A stretch of DNA of 64,000 nucleotides from Methanolobus tindarius DSM 2278. Its GTDB lineage: Archaea; Halobacteriota; Methanosarcinia; Methanosarcinales; Methanosarcinaceae. Below the pieces are notes generated by a model. The model was not told where the DNA came from and ran no database searches. It saw only the letters and a list, made by a program, of their open reading frames with translations. Each line of letters starts with the position of its first letter. The first letter of the stretch is position 1. The stretch covers positions 718,879 to 782,878 of the forward strand of contig NZ_AZAJ01000001.1 of assembly GCF_000504205.1 (NCBI RefSeq). Direction: 5' to 3'. Positions 16,414-28,156 of the stretch are shown here, in pieces. A program made the translations under genes and the position numbers.

Positions 16414-16493
16414 AAAATCTCTTTTACGGAATGATATACAGACCACAATTTCTTGCTTAAACTCTTTAAATGAAAACGTACATAGAATAAAGC

Positions 16494-16973
16494 ATGAGTA
16501 AGAATTCACTTACAGAAGGTCAGAAAGCTCCTGATTTTTGTCTCCCGGACCAAAATGAGAATAATGTATGTCTCAAGGATTTTGATGGAAAATGGATTGT
16601 TCTTTACTTCTATCCAAAAGATAATACATCGGGATGCACAAGAGAAGCACAGGATTTTACATCCCTGAAAGGTGACTTTGAATCTGAAAATGCAGTGGTT
16701 CTTGGAGTAAGTAAAGACAGTGTTAAATCCCACGTCAAATTCATCGAAAAGAAAGAACTTGGAATTACTCTTCTTTCAGATGAGGAAACGACAATTCACC
16801 AGAAATACGATGTCTGGAGAACAAAGAAGAACTATGGGAAAGAATATCTTGGAACCGTTAGGTCTACATTCCTTATCGATACTGAAGGGAATATTGTAAA
16901 AATATGGGACAATGTCAGGACTAACGGACATGCCGAAAAGGTGCTTGAAACCCTTAAATCACTGAAAAAATAA
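16494..16973 (+). CDS. bcp: Peroxiredoxin, BCP/PrxQ family thiol peroxidase
   Basis: 159 aa. It reduces hydrogen peroxide and organic hydroperoxides. The peroxidatic Cys48 is in YPKDNTSGCTREAQDF. The second Cys that E. coli BCP has five residues later is absent, so resolution must use another thiol (Cys16 and Cys26 are present) or an external partner. RSTFLID and the DNVRTNGHAEKVLE tail are typical. It is divergent from the FetAB iron exporter, a sensible pairing for oxidative stress. Only a weak ribosome site is visible. Confidence 0.93.
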   Translation: MSKNSLTEGQKAPDFCLPDQNENNVCLKDFDGKWIVLYFYPKDNTSGCTREAQDFTSLKGDFESENAVVLGVSKDSVKSHVKFIEKKELGITLLSDEETTIHQKYDVWRTKKNYGKEYLGTVRSTFLIDTEGNIVKIWDNVRTNGHAEKVLETLKSLKK

Positions 16974-16991
16974 TGCAGCTTTAGCAGACAA

Positions 16992-17168
16992 TCATATGAA
17001 ATCAAGATATTGTGATATTTCACTGAATATCAAAATGTAACCAAGTGCCAGCATAAAAAGCGAGATAAACCATGCCCATCTGAGAATTCTACCAAGGTTC
17101 TCAGGTTGCATCATTTTTAGAAAAAAACGATCGACCACATTTGGCCGATCTTCTGGAACATCATTCAT
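16992..17168 (-). CDS. Small membrane protein behind the ATP synthase operon, AhaG-like
   Basis: 58 aa beginning MNDVPEDRPNVVDRFFLKMM, with one hydrophobic helix (WAWFISLFMLALGYILIF) and ending YLDFI. It begins 20 nt after the ahaD stop. In Methanosarcina mazei the operon ends with ahaG, a small ORF of similar size and position whose role is unclear; this is probably the counterpart. A strong hairpin plus T-tract sits between ahaD and this ATG, so expression may be much lower than that of the rest of the operon. No Shine-Dalgarno is visible. Confidence 0.6.
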   Translation of the reverse strand: MNDVPEDRPNVVDRFFLKMMQPENLGRILRWAWFISLFMLALGYILIFSEISQYLDFI

Positions 17169-17179
17169 AAAAAAAGGTT

Positions 17180-17200
17180 ATCAAAGGATTATCCTTTGAT
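17180..17200 (-). terminator. 10-bp symmetric hairpin at the end of ahaD
   Basis: Arms ATCAAAGGAT (17180-17189) and ATCCTTTGAT (17191-17200) overlap the ahaD stop. On the minus strand they are followed by AACC and seven T, then at once by the ATG of the AhaG-like ORF. It is a likely (partial) terminator of the ATP synthase operon. Confidence 0.6.
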
Positions 17201-17806
17201 CCTCTTGAGTCTGAAGGTGTTTTCCCTCTCCATCTCTTCGAGACGGAGCCTAATGAAGACCATTGCTTCCTGTAGTTCAGGTATAACCTTGAACTCGAGA
17301 GCATTGACACGCCTTTTTGTCTTCTCGATATCATCAAGAAGCTTTTTCATGGTTGTCTCTATCTCTGCTGCAAGGATGATCTTTTCTACAAGATGCTCAT
17401 AAGCATCTGCTGCCTCATCAGTATATGAACTGGTACCCAGAATACCATAACCTCTTTCGTTTATGGACTTCTTTACGCTGGATGACTCGATCTTTGGAAC
17501 GACTACACCCATGATGTTACGGCTTTCCAGTTCAATTTCAGGCTTGCTCTGAAGTGCAAAAGCTGTGGATTTGACGGTAATTGTACCGTCAACAGCATTT
17601 GCAATACCGATCTTACGGGAAGCTTCTTCATAGGCGGCATCCAGCTCAGATCTGACATCCTTAGCCTTGCTGAGAATCTCAAAGAATTCAAGGATAAGAC
17701 CGTCTCTCTTCATTTTAAGCAGCTTGTGACCACTCTGTGAGAGCTTGATCTTTTTCTTGATCTCAATAAGTTCTGATCGAGTTGGTTTTACATCTTTCAC
17801 GCCCAT
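17189..17806 (-). CDS. ahaD: A1Ao ATP synthase subunit D (central stalk)
   Basis: 205 aa, the rotor shaft inside the A3B3 head, analogous to F-type gamma. It opens with [32 protein letters not shown], the subunit D hallmark, and ends with an antiparallel coiled coil ([37 protein letters not shown] region) and the basic tail RLKRIKG. It follows ahaB by 17 nt with an AGGTGATC ribosome site. Confidence 0.97.
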   Translation of the reverse strand: MGVKDVKPTRSELIEIKKKIKLSQSGHKLLKMKRDGLILEFFEILSKAKDVRSELDAAYEEASRKIGIANAVDGTITVKSTAFALQSKPEIELESRNIMGVVVPKIESSSVKKSINERGYGILGTSSYTDEAADAYEHLVEKIILAAEIETTMKKLLDDIEKTKRRVNALEFKVIPELQEAMVFIRLRLEEMERENTFRLKRIKG

Positions 17807-17823
17807 GTTGGATCACCTTTCAG

Positions 17824-19203
17824 TTAGTTGCTCTTGTGAGCAGGGTGGTACTTCTCGATATACTTGTTATCGATCCTGGTAAGCAGAGCTTCAGGAAGCT
17901 CAGAGAGAATATCCCAGCCAACCTGAAGAGTGTCTTCAATTGACCTGTCTTCATCTCTTGCCTGACGTACAAACCTGTCTTCGAAGAGGTCAGCGAACTC
18001 AAGGATCTTCTGATCTCTTTCAGACAATGCCTCTTTACCAACAATGGCTACAAGACCTCTGAGGTCACGACCTTCTGCATAACCAGCGTACATCTGGTCA
18101 GATACAGCTTTGTGGTCGTCTCTGGTCTTTCCTTCACCAATACCTGAGTTCATCAGACGTGACAGTGACGGAAGAACATTGATTGGTGGATATATGCCCT
18201 TCATGTGAAGTTCTCTGGAAACCACAATCTGACCTTCTGTGATATATCCTGACAGGTCAGGAATCGGGTGAGTGATATCGTCACCAGGCATGGTAAGGAT
18301 TGAGAACTGAGTTACTGAACCCTTCAATCCCTTAATAACTCCTGCACGCTCATAGAGTGATGCAAGGTCAGTGTACATGTAACCTGGGTAACCACGTCTA
18401 CCTGGTACTTCTTCACGGGCTGCACCCATCTGACGAAGAGCTTCACAGTAGTTTGTGATGTCAGTAAGAATAACAAGTACGTGCATGTCATGTTCGTATG
18501 CAAGGTACTCTGCAGCGGTAAGAGCCATCCTTGGTGTGATGATACGTTCTACAGCAGGGTCGTCTGCAAGGTTAAGGAAAACCACAGCTCTTTCAAGAGC
18601 ACCGGTCTTCTCGAAGTCCTCCATGAAGTACTGGGCTTCTTCGTTTGTGATACCCATTGCAGCAAATACTACTGCAAAAGGCTCATCAGAACCTGGAACC
18701 TTTGCCTGACGTGCAATCTGAAGTGCGATCTCATTGTGTGGAAGACCTGAACCTGAGAAGATAGGAAGCTTCTGTCCACGAACGAGAGTGTTTGTTCCGT
18801 CAATTGTAGAGATACCTGTCTGGATAAAGTCTTCTGGTGGCATCCTTGAATACGGGTTCATTGATGCACCGTTTACATCTACTCTGTCTTCAGGAACAAT
18901 ACGTGGTCCACCATCGAGCGGTTCACCTGCACCGGACAGAATACGACCTAGCATGTCTTTTGATACAGGGAGCTTGATTGTCTCACCGGAGAACACTACA
19001 CCAGACTCTTCGTTGAGTCCGCCTGTACCTTCGAATACCTGAACTGCTACAACATCAGTTGAGGTGTCAAGAACCTGACCTCTTTTTGTTGTACCGTCTG
19101 GAAGGTTGATGTGAACAAGTTCACCGTAACCTACTGGTTCGGTCTTCTCGAGGAAGATCAGTGGTCCAGCGATTTCTGTGATTGTCTTATATTCCTTGGT
19201 CAT
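17824..19203 (-). CDS. ahaB: A1Ao ATP synthase subunit B (non-catalytic head)
   Basis: 459 aa. It alternates with subunit A in the hexamer and binds nucleotide without hydrolysing it. There is no Walker A; the equivalent loop reads [21 protein letters not shown]. It contains [14 protein letters not shown] and [16 protein letters not shown]. The start is ATG 19203 ([15 protein letters not shown]), with GGAGG 8 nt upstream and only one base after the ahaA stop. The longer frame to 19257 lies inside ahaA and is discarded. Confidence 0.98.
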   Translation of the reverse strand: MTKEYKTITEIAGPLIFLEKTEPVGYGELVHINLPDGTTKRGQVLDTSTDVVAVQVFEGTGGLNEESGVVFSGETIKLPVSKDMLGRILSGAGEPLDGGPRIVPEDRVDVNGASMNPYSRMPPEDFIQTGISTIDGTNTLVRGQKLPIFSGSGLPHNEIALQIARQAKVPGSDEPFAVVFAAMGITNEEAQYFMEDFEKTGALERAVVFLNLADDPAVERIITPRMALTAAEYLAYEHDMHVLVILTDITNYCEALRQMGAAREEVPGRRGYPGYMYTDLASLYERAGVIKGLKGSVTQFSILTMPGDDITHPIPDLSGYITEGQIVVSRELHMKGIYPPINVLPSLSRLMNSGIGEGKTRDDHKAVSDQMYAGYAEGRDLRGLVAIVGKEALSERDQKILEFADLFEDRFVRQARDEDRSIEDTLQVGWDILSELPEALLTRIDNKYIEKYHPAHKSN

Positions 19204-19204
19204 C

Positions 19205-20935
19205 TTAGTTGCCTCCAAGTGCTGCAAATTCCTTGTCCATCTTTTCCATGACAACATTCAATGCACTATCAAAGTCCTCTTCAAACTTCACCTTTGCAAG
19301 TTCATCCTTGGACTCTACGGATAGGATATCCTTCATTGGTATGCCTGCTTCCAATGATGCCTGTGCCATATCACTGTACTTGGAGATTGCTTTGAGTAAT
19401 TTGTACTGCTTGTCAAATGGACAGTATGTGTCAACAGGGTGGAACGCGTTCTGCTGAAGGAAGTATTCCCTGAGCATACGGCAGATTTCAAGAACCAATT
19501 GCTGGTCTTCCGGAAGTGCATCGGAACCAACAAGCTGTACAATTTCCTGAAGTTCGGATTCCTGCTGGAGAAGATCCATTGCATTGTCCCTGAGAGGTAC
19601 CCAATCAGGTGCAACATTCTCTGAGAACCAGTCAGAAAGACCCTGAGTGTATAAACTGTAACTTGTAAGCCAGTCAATGGATGGGAAGTGTCTCCTCTGT
19701 GCAAGTTTTGCATCCAGTGCCCAGAACACTTTCACGATACGAAGGGTGTTCTGTGTAACTGGCTCTGAGAAGTCACCACCAGGTGGTGATACTGCACCAA
19801 TAACTGTAATTGAACCTTCTTCTGCTGCAAGTGACTTTACTGCACCTGCACGCTCATAGAACTCTGAGAGCCTTGCAGAAAGGTATGCTGGATAACCTTC
19901 TTCACCAGGCATTTCTTCAAGCCTTGAGGAAATTTCCCTCATTGCTTCTGCCCATCTGGATGAAGAGTCAGCCATAAGTGATACATCATATCCCATGTCA
20001 CGGTAGTATTCTGCAATTGTGATACCTGTGTAAACAGATGCTTCACGAGCAGCTACTGGCATGTTTGATGTGTTTGCGATAAGAACTGTACGTTCCATGA
20101 GTGGACGACCGGTCTTTGGATCCTGAAGTTCTGGGAACTCGTTCAGTACATCAGCCATCTCGTTTCCACGTTCTCCACATCCAATGTATACTACAATGTC
20201 AGTGTCACTCCACTTTGCAAGCTGCTGCTGAGTAACAGTCTTTCCTGAACCGAATGGACCAGGGATAGCTGCTGTACCGCCCTTTGCAACAGGGAAGAGA
20301 CCGTCAAGGATTCTCTGGCCTGTAATAAGAGGTCTTTTTGGAATGAACTTCTTCTCTACTGGACGTGGCATTCTTACAGGCCACTTCTGCATCATGGAAA
20401 TCTCGGTACCATCTGTGAGCACACAAATTGTTTCATCTACCTTGAATTTTCCTGATTTGATTTCTTCAATTGTACCGGAAATTGTTGGTGGCACCATAAT
20501 CTTGTGCTCAACATTCTCTGTTTCCTGTACAATACCAATTGTCTGACCACCAGTTACGGAGTCACCACTTGATGCAGTTGGCTTGAACTCCCATACTCTT
20601 TCACGGTCAAGACCGTTTGCAGTTACACCTCTGCTAATGAAGTCTCCCATCTTTTCCTGGAGAACTTTCAGAGGTCTCTGAATACCATCATAAATACTTT
20701 CTAATAAACCAGGTCCGAGCTCTACAGACAGAGACATTCCAGTGTTCACTACAGGTTCACCTGGTTTGATACCAGATGTATCCTCATATACCTGAACTGT
20801 GGCTTTGTCACCTTCAATTCTGATAACTTCGCCCATAAGACCTTCGTGACCAACGTGTACCACATCGTACATCTTTGGCTTGATACCCATAATCGTAACG
20901 ACAGGTCCGGCCACACGATAAATTTCACCTTTCAT
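19205..20935 (-). CDS. ahaA: A1Ao ATP synthase catalytic subunit A
   Basis: 576 aa catalytic subunit. The P-loop [17 protein letters not shown] lies near residue 230. The approximately 80-residue non-homologous region typical of A/V-type A subunits lies before it. [17 protein letters not shown] and [25 protein letters not shown] are characteristic. The start [13 protein letters not shown] at 20935 overlaps the ahaF stop (ATGA, 4 nt). In methanogens the enzyme makes ATP from the ion gradient built during methanogenesis. Confidence 0.98.
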   Translation of the reverse strand: MKGEIYRVAGPVVTIMGIKPKMYDVVHVGHEGLMGEVIRIEGDKATVQVYEDTSGIKPGEPVVNTGMSLSVELGPGLLESIYDGIQRPLKVLQEKMGDFISRGVTANGLDRERVWEFKPTASSGDSVTGGQTIGIVQETENVEHKIMVPPTISGTIEEIKSGKFKVDETICVLTDGTEISMMQKWPVRMPRPVEKKFIPKRPLITGQRILDGLFPVAKGGTAAIPGPFGSGKTVTQQQLAKWSDTDIVVYIGCGERGNEMADVLNEFPELQDPKTGRPLMERTVLIANTSNMPVAAREASVYTGITIAEYYRDMGYDVSLMADSSSRWAEAMREISSRLEEMPGEEGYPAYLSARLSEFYERAGAVKSLAAEEGSITVIGAVSPPGGDFSEPVTQNTLRIVKVFWALDAKLAQRRHFPSIDWLTSYSLYTQGLSDWFSENVAPDWVPLRDNAMDLLQQESELQEIVQLVGSDALPEDQQLVLEICRMLREYFLQQNAFHPVDTYCPFDKQYKLLKAISKYSDMAQASLEAGIPMKDILSVESKDELAKVKFEEDFDSALNVVMEKMDKEFAALGGN

Positions 20936-21231
20936 TTCCACAGATCTACACCTACCGATTGCTTTATTTTTTCCCTTAAGTTCGAACTTTCACCACTACC
21001 ACCGAGAGTCACAACAGTTGGCTCAACAGATTCGCTGATAGTGTTTCTCAACATCTCCGGTAGTCCATTCAGATCATCACCGTGCATTACCAGAATGCCG
21101 ACTTCTCGATCCTCAAGTATTTTCTCTACAGTAGGCTCAAGTTCGCCATTATTAACTTCAAATATCTTTTTGATACCAGCAAGCCTGAAACCTGTTACAA
21201 ACTCGCCATTTCCGACCACAGCTAATTCCAT
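20932..21231 (-). CDS. ahaF: A1Ao ATP synthase subunit F
   Basis: 99 aa. Small central-stalk subunit with the usual start [20 protein letters not shown] and a Rossmann-like core ([20 protein letters not shown]). It overlaps ahaC by one base (TGATG) and ahaA by four bases (ATGA), indicating tight translational coupling and a 1:1 arrangement with neighbours. Confidence 0.96.
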   Translation of the reverse strand: MELAVVGNGEFVTGFRLAGIKKIFEVNNGELEPTVEKILEDREVGILVMHGDDLNGLPEMLRNTISESVEPTVVTLGGSGESSNLREKIKQSVGVDLWK

Positions 21232-22307
21232 CAGATCACCAACTGTTCTTTGATAACATCATCTTCGAGGTTGGCAGCTTTACCACGAATGATTATCCGC
21301 AAGTTGCTTATCTCATTCTGTTTACTTAGCATGTAATCCATGATTGGTACAATTGAGATCGGATAAACATGTGAAAAGCTTGCTGCAGATTTAAGCCTGT
21401 GTTGTTTCAATCGGGTTTCGACATCAATTAATGAATCCATATCCGGTTTTACAACATCTGAGATAACATCCCAGTAAGGATTGTTCTCTAACTCAGATAC
21501 AAAGTCTGCAAAGGATAAAGGCATCAGTCTTTCAGTTTCTTTAAGTTTGCACTTTAATCCACCATCAATCATTAAATTCATTACTTCAGGATCAGTAATT
21601 CCTGATTTCTTCAAACGGAAGAGAGTAATAAGATTTTTCAGATCAATGCCCATTCGAGTAAATTCCTCGAACAGCTTGCGATCTTTGGATTTTGAACCAC
21701 TTATTGCTTCAAACAAACCGATATAGTACATCTTATCAAGCTGATTCTCAATCTCGGAAAGATTCGTACCATCATAATTCTTTAAAATTGGGTAATATTC
21801 CGTATTTGCAAGCTCAGAAATGACTTCCTCGTAAGTCTCTTTTGCTGCAAGGTCCGAAAGGAAAGTATAACTCATCCTTCCTGCTGCAACAATCGCATCA
21901 AGGATCTCTTCTGTAGATGCATTACAATATTTACCACGCAGAATCGTTTTAATATTCCAGATATCAAACTTCTTGAGTTTTTCGCCGATAAGGAAGTTCA
22001 CATCACCATCTGAAATGCTAAGTAATTTTGTAAAGGTCTCTGCGAGATTCCTGTTAAGGGCATGCTCAATAAGGTCTACACCTTCATACTGCCTTGCCAG
22101 TTCGTCTACATCCTCTTTATACTCAGATTCCTCAATAAATCTGGTAATTTCATCAATGCTCATATTCATGAGCCTAGGATAGGACTCCTTTGGCAGAAGC
22201 TTACTTTTCATTGCACGTACGCGTGCTGTGGTATATGCATAATTTGCATGACCCTTTGACTGGGATTTTTTGGAATTACCACGCTTAAATTTCTGCAACA
22301 GCTGCAT
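21231..22307 (-). CDS. ahaC: A1Ao ATP synthase subunit C (socket between rotor ring and stalk)
   Basis: 358 aa, homologous to V-type subunit d and bacterial NtpC. It connects the proteolipid ring to the D/F shaft. Near the N terminus it has [26 protein letters not shown], the family signature; the rest is all-helical. The N-terminal [13 protein letters not shown] extension is basic. It lies 7 nt after ahaE with a GGTGA site. Confidence 0.96.
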   Translation of the reverse strand: MQLLQKFKRGNSKKSQSKGHANYAYTTARVRAMKSKLLPKESYPRLMNMSIDEITRFIEESEYKEDVDELARQYEGVDLIEHALNRNLAETFTKLLSISDGDVNFLIGEKLKKFDIWNIKTILRGKYCNASTEEILDAIVAAGRMSYTFLSDLAAKETYEEVISELANTEYYPILKNYDGTNLSEIENQLDKMYYIGLFEAISGSKSKDRKLFEEFTRMGIDLKNLITLFRLKKSGITDPEVMNLMIDGGLKCKLKETERLMPLSFADFVSELENNPYWDVISDVVKPDMDSLIDVETRLKQHRLKSAASFSHVYPISIVPIMDYMLSKQNEISNLRIIIRGKAANLEDDVIKEQLVI

Positions 22308-22314
22308 TTAGAAA

Positions 22315-22866
22315 TCACCCGAATAAGATATCAGATGTCTGTTTCAACAACCGCTCATTCACGCTTTTAAGGATGACATCGTAGGTATAATCCAATCTGA
22401 TAGTACCATCTTCATTCTCGATAACAACGCCACCAAGGCAATCAATATTACCAGCGTATTCGAGGGAAGATATCTTTTTTACGATCTCCTCAGATTCGGC
22501 ATTGGAATAAATCTTTTTGCCGTTTGCCTCATTTTCACTAATGAGAGCTTTAAGGAGTTCTTCATTTTTCTCTGAAGAAAACTCAGATATGGTTTCTACA
22601 GCCTGGACATATACTTTTTCGAGTATTTCCTTGCGTGCATTGAGCAGTGTGCGCTTCACTTCAAGATTTGCACTGGATATTTCTTGCTGCCTTATTTTTT
22701 TAATATCATCTTCTGCCTTTGCAAGACGCTCACCCATAATCCTTTTAGCATTCTGTTTTGCTTCATCAAGAATCAGAGCTACTTCTGCATCTGCTTCAGA
22801 ATCCAATTTGGAAACTTCTGCCTGAGCAGCATCCATGATATCTTTAACAACAGTTTCTAGTCCCAT
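22315..22866 (-). CDS. ahaE: A1Ao ATP synthase subunit E (peripheral stalk)
   Basis: 183 aa. The N-terminal half is a long charged coiled coil (MDAAQAEVSKLDSEADAEV onward, with RIMGERLAKAEDDIKKIRQQEISSA), and the C-terminal half is globular (IDCLGGVVIENEDGTIRLDYTYD). It pairs with AhaH to form the stator. I use ATG 22866 (MGLETVVKD), with AGGTG 6-7 nt upstream. The in-frame GTG at 22875 is less favoured. Confidence 0.95.
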   Translation of the reverse strand: MGLETVVKDIMDAAQAEVSKLDSEADAEVALILDEAKQNAKRIMGERLAKAEDDIKKIRQQEISSANLEVKRTLLNARKEILEKVYVQAVETISEFSSEKNEELLKALISENEANGKKIYSNAESEEIVKKISSLEYAGNIDCLGGVVIENEDGTIRLDYTYDVILKSVNERLLKQTSDILFG

Positions 22867-22912
22867 GCTCAACACCTTTGTAAAATTTAAGAGCGAGAAA
22901 TGCGCTCTTAAA

Positions 22913-25098
<2,186 letters not shown>

Positions 25099-25106
<8 letters not shown>

Positions 25107-25425
25107 GTATTGCCCTCTCGAATTCGTTTACAATTAAAGTGACAGCTTCATCGACTTTAGAAGAAGCAGAGCTTGCGATAGTTTTAGCCTCGCTTTCCCC
25201 ATCCTCGACGATCTTTGATTTATCTGAAGTGATAGACTCTTCTGCAGATTTCATTGCACTTTGTGCAGATTTCTGTGCATCGACTTCGGCCTGTTTAATG
25301 ATTTCCCTGGCCTCGGCACGTGCACTGGCGATACGGTCGTTTTTTCGTTTGCTACCGTCGTCAACCATTTTGCGTGCATTGTCTTCTGCTTCTTTGATTT
25401 CCGACAAGATTTTTTCTTTGGCCAT
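25099..25425 (-). CDS. ahaH: A1Ao ATP synthase subunit H (peripheral stalk)
   Basis: 108 aa, nearly all charged coiled coil ([21 protein letters not shown] onward, with alternating Ala/Glu/Lys heptads and a right-handed pattern). It forms the stator heterodimer with AhaE. First gene of the operon. I choose ATG 25425 because GAGG is 6 nt upstream; the in-frame ATG 25437 has no site. Confidence 0.93.
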
Positions 25426-25490
25426 GCTAATCCTCATGTGATGAATTGCTTATTATCCCGAATAAATCAACATCTCCTATTGCTAGCTCA

Positions 25491-25557
25491 CATATAAAGT
25501 ATTCGGTTTTCCAGACACCAGCGAACTACCAATATTCATGATTTATCATGATATTGG
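25491..25557 (-). promoter_or_regulatory. ATP synthase operon promoter with upstream palindrome
   Basis: On the minus strand a TATA box ACTTTATATG (25491-25500) would start transcription near 25470, about 45 nt before ahaH. Upstream, at 25529-25557, is an extended inverted repeat. The core is TCATGAT-TT-ATCATGA (25536-25551), and the outer arms CCAATAT / ATATTGG extend it to about 13 bp per side with one bulged base. Its position suggests an activator or nucleoid-protein site rather than a repressor. Confidence 0.55.
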
Positions 25558-25643
25558 AAGATTTTATTAGAGACATAATACTATAAATTAGTCCTATTGA
25601 TTGCGATAATTGTAGTATTATAATGAATGATAATTATACTAAA

Positions 25644-26834
25644 TCAATGCATAGATTTATCTAGCCTTACCGGAAGCTGAGTTCCTTCCGATATAGTATG
25701 AACATATTTGCTACGGAATTCAGGGTTGCGCATCATACAGTAGTCCGCAGAACAATTATACGCTTCATGTTTACCCATTCTTTCCCATATAGCAGCAAGG
25801 CTTTCCTCGCGAATATTTCCAAATGACAGAGGAGTATAGGCACATGGAAGAACATCCCCACCTGCGGTTGTATGCATCCACCTTCTACCGGCAAAACAAC
25901 CGAACTCATCAGGACCCATAAAATTCGGGAAGGAAGTAACTCTTGGACCATCCTCTTTACTATTCATTGATTTCTGAAATTTTCCAAGTCTGTCAACGTC
26001 TTTGGAACTTATTACCTCATCCTCGTGTTCTAACCAGCGTCCTACAGCTATAATCTCGTAAATTGACATTTCCTGCATGCCCATGTCTGCTGCAAAATTG
26101 TAGAAACCATCGAGATCATCAATATTGTGTGGAGAAATGACTACAAAAAGATCTGCAAGCACACCTGCATCGACAAAATGCCTGATACCATTAACAGTAT
26201 TCTGGAAAGCTCCTTCACGACCTCTTACACGATCATGTTCAGTTTCATCAGGACTATCCAAACTTAAATGTGCAGAAAACAGACCTGCTTTTTTCAAATC
26301 AACGGCTCTTTTTTCATCCAGACTGAAACCTGATGTGAAACAGGAAACTATTGCACGGGACTTGTCCACCTTAGCAATCATTTGCTCAAGATCCTTCCTA
26401 AGGAGAGTTTCCCCTCCATCAAAAGCAATATAATAGGATCCAAGATCAAGTGACTGGTCAATAGCACTGTTGATTTCATCAGCAGTCAGGATCGGATCTG
26501 CCACAGTACCGGCTGCACCACAGTGAATACAGTCATAAGGACAATGCGTGGTAATACCAATAGAAAACTGATCCGGCACTCTCTTCTTTAATATAGAAGC
26601 TACCTGGGCACTGATCATCCTCTTGAAAATATCACCTGGCATTGGTGGAGCCCATGTCGAGAAAATTATGTTTTCCTCATCGGAATATATGGGCTTTTCT
26701 TCAAGAAAGATCTTGTTGATGCGTTTTATAATAGGTTTTGCAACAGGAGCGAGAGGACCTTCTGTATCAAGAACCACTCGTCCATTTTCAGTGCTGGCAT
26801 TTACTTTAATTACTGATTTATCATAAACCCTCAT
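25644..26834 (-). CDS. Radical SAM protein, unknown substrate, in the ccmE/prenyl synthase cluster
   Basis: 396 aa. The radical SAM cluster motif CPYDCIHC is at about residues 98-105. The SAM-binding GGE-type motif reads FDGGETLLRKDLEQ. A C-terminal SPASM-like region holds further cysteines (CFAGRRWMHTTAGGDVLPCAYTP, and CSADYCMM). The 90-residue N-terminal extension (KVNASTENGRVVLDTEGPLAP) is unusual. Architecture resembles SPASM enzymes that modify peptides or tetrapyrroles such as AhbC/AhbD, but the sequence is distinct from the AhbD in this window. It is the last gene after ccmE and a polyprenyl synthase, so a role in methanophenazine, lipid or heme modification is possible but unproven. 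Confidence 0.85.
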   Translation of the reverse strand: MRVYDKSVIKVNASTENGRVVLDTEGPLAPVAKPIIKRINKIFLEEKPIYSDEENIIFSTWAPPMPGDIFKRMISAQVASILKKRVPDQFSIGITTHCPYDCIHCGAAGTVADPILTADEINSAIDQSLDLGSYYIAFDGGETLLRKDLEQMIAKVDKSRAIVSCFTSGFSLDEKRAVDLKKAGLFSAHLSLDSPDETEHDRVRGREGAFQNTVNGIRHFVDAGVLADLFVVISPHNIDDLDGFYNFAADMGMQEMSIYEIIAVGRWLEHEDEVISSKDVDRLGKFQKSMNSKEDGPRVTSFPNFMGPDEFGCFAGRRWMHTTAGGDVLPCAYTPLSFGNIREESLAAIWERMGKHEAYNCSADYCMMRNPEFRSKYVHTISEGTQLPVRLDKSMH

Positions 26835-26860
26835 GAAGTCACCTGATAATTGAATAAAAA

Positions 26861-27730
26861 TTAAAGGACATCTGCAGGAAGCATGTCCACCGTAATAAGG
26901 TCAGTTATTAACTCCAGTTTATCCCTCGCCTCAGACAGAGGGAACGAAGCAAGTATATCTTTTGCATTTTTTACGCAAGTACGAACCTGATTCACAGTTT
27001 TCTCCACTGCTCCATCATGATCCATGGTCCTTCTATAAATAAGTGGTAACGTAACAGATTCGTAAGTAGAACTCTTATCTTCAAGCTCATTAAGATACTC
27101 AAGAAGATCATCAACTATCTGGTATGCATTACCTACATTTTCACCAAATAAGCGTAACTGTCTGGCAGTGTCAGAATCCGCATTTGCAACATATGCACCA
27201 ATAGCAGCGCTTGCAGCAAAAAGAGAACCAGTCTTTTTGCTAATACACTCATAATAGTTTTTCTCTCTGAATTCATCATCAACGCTTGAAATATCAATGG
27301 TTTCGCCCTCGGCCATATACATTCCAGCCCTGCCAAATTCATTTACTGCATCGTTACCATAACCCGAAATAAGAGAGATTGCCTTGGAGATTAGGAAATC
27401 ACCACAAAGTATCGCTGCCGGAATTCCATATTTTTTATGTGCCGACTCAACACCACGGCGTACAAGGCCTCCATCAAGTACGTCATCATGAATAAGAGAC
27501 GCAGAATGAATGAATTCTATTGCAAGTGCCGCCTTGACACCTTCCGTAGAATTTCCCCCGCACATCTCAGTACATAATATAAGCATAACAGGACGAATAT
27601 TCTTTCCACCGGAACTGCATATGTGCAGAAGCATCTTTTTCATCTGGGAACTATCATCCATAGAATTGACCATATCATCCTTGGCCATCTTGATTAATTG
27701 ATATTCATCCAGATCTTCTATTTGTATCAT
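26861..27730 (-). CDS. Polyprenyl diphosphate synthase (GGPP or GFPP type)
   Basis: 289 aa trans-prenyltransferase. First Asp-rich motif LIHDDVLD near residue 80 with the downstream RRG, and second motif QIVDDLLEYLNE, in which the last Asp is replaced by Glu. GGKNIRPV is the substrate-binding Lys/Arg region. Methanosarcina species have a geranylfarnesyl diphosphate synthase for methanophenazine as well as a C20 enzyme for lipids. I cannot tell chain length from sequence, but proximity to ccmE and respiratory genes favours methanophenazine. The start is ATG 27730, not the upstream GTG 27736. Confidence 0.88.
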   Translation of the reverse strand: MIQIEDLDEYQLIKMAKDDMVNSMDDSSQMKKMLLHICSSGGKNIRPVMLILCTEMCGGNSTEGVKAALAIEFIHSASLIHDDVLDGGLVRRGVESAHKKYGIPAAILCGDFLISKAISLISGYGNDAVNEFGRAGMYMAEGETIDISSVDDEFREKNYYECISKKTGSLFAASAAIGAYVANADSDTARQLRLFGENVGNAYQIVDDLLEYLNELEDKSSTYESVTLPLIYRRTMDHDGAVEKTVNQVRTCVKNAKDILASFPLSEARDKLELITDLITVDMLPADVL

Positions 27731-27742
27731 AACCACGCCTGC

Positions 27743-28123
27743 TTATTCTGAGTATTTAGAAGGACAGCTCATAACTATCTGACTTGCTTCAACCATAGTT
27801 GGAGAGAGCATTTTTCCACTTATGCTAACACTTTGTCCTTCAACAAGGTTGGCCGGAAGAGAACCAGTATATTCCACATTAATCTCGTAAGAGGAATCTT
27901 CCAAATCCTGAAGTGCAAAAGAAGTGCCATCCGTAGATATATCAAGAGTGCCATTTTTGATCATACCCATTGTGTTGACATCATGCCCTACATACTTCTC
28001 AGAGTTAAGGGAAAGATCAGAGACCATATAATATCCCTGTGAAAGGTCAACATTCCAGAGACCTACAAAACCAACAACAGCAATGAAAACAACTGCAAGT
28101 ATCGTTTTTTGTGTTTTATCCAT
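27743..28123 (-). CDS. ccmE: Cytochrome c maturation heme chaperone CcmE, archaeal CxxxY type
   Basis: 126 aa. An N-terminal membrane anchor (KTQKTILAVVFIAVVGFVGLW) is followed by an OB-fold domain (VGHDVNTMGMIKNGTL...FALQD...VEYTGSLPANLVEGQSVSISGKM). The C-terminal heme-binding motif is CPSKY, the Cys-for-His variant known from archaeal and some sulfate-reducer CcmE. It takes heme from CcmC and passes it to apocytochromes, such as the nine-heme protein at 8-9 kb. ATG 28123 has GAGGTG 6 nt upstream. Confidence 0.9.
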   Translation of the reverse strand: MDKTQKTILAVVFIAVVGFVGLWNVDLSQGYYMVSDLSLNSEKYVGHDVNTMGMIKNGTLDISTDGTSFALQDLEDSSYEINVEYTGSLPANLVEGQSVSISGKMLSPTMVEASQIVMSCPSKYSE

Positions 28124-28156
28124 AGGAAGCACCTCTACAATGATATATAATCAGGA

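Noticed and set aside
19204-19257. Longer N terminus for ATP synthase subunit B
   Set aside because: It overlaps subunit A and has no ribosome site; ATG 19203 has GGAGG and family-like length.
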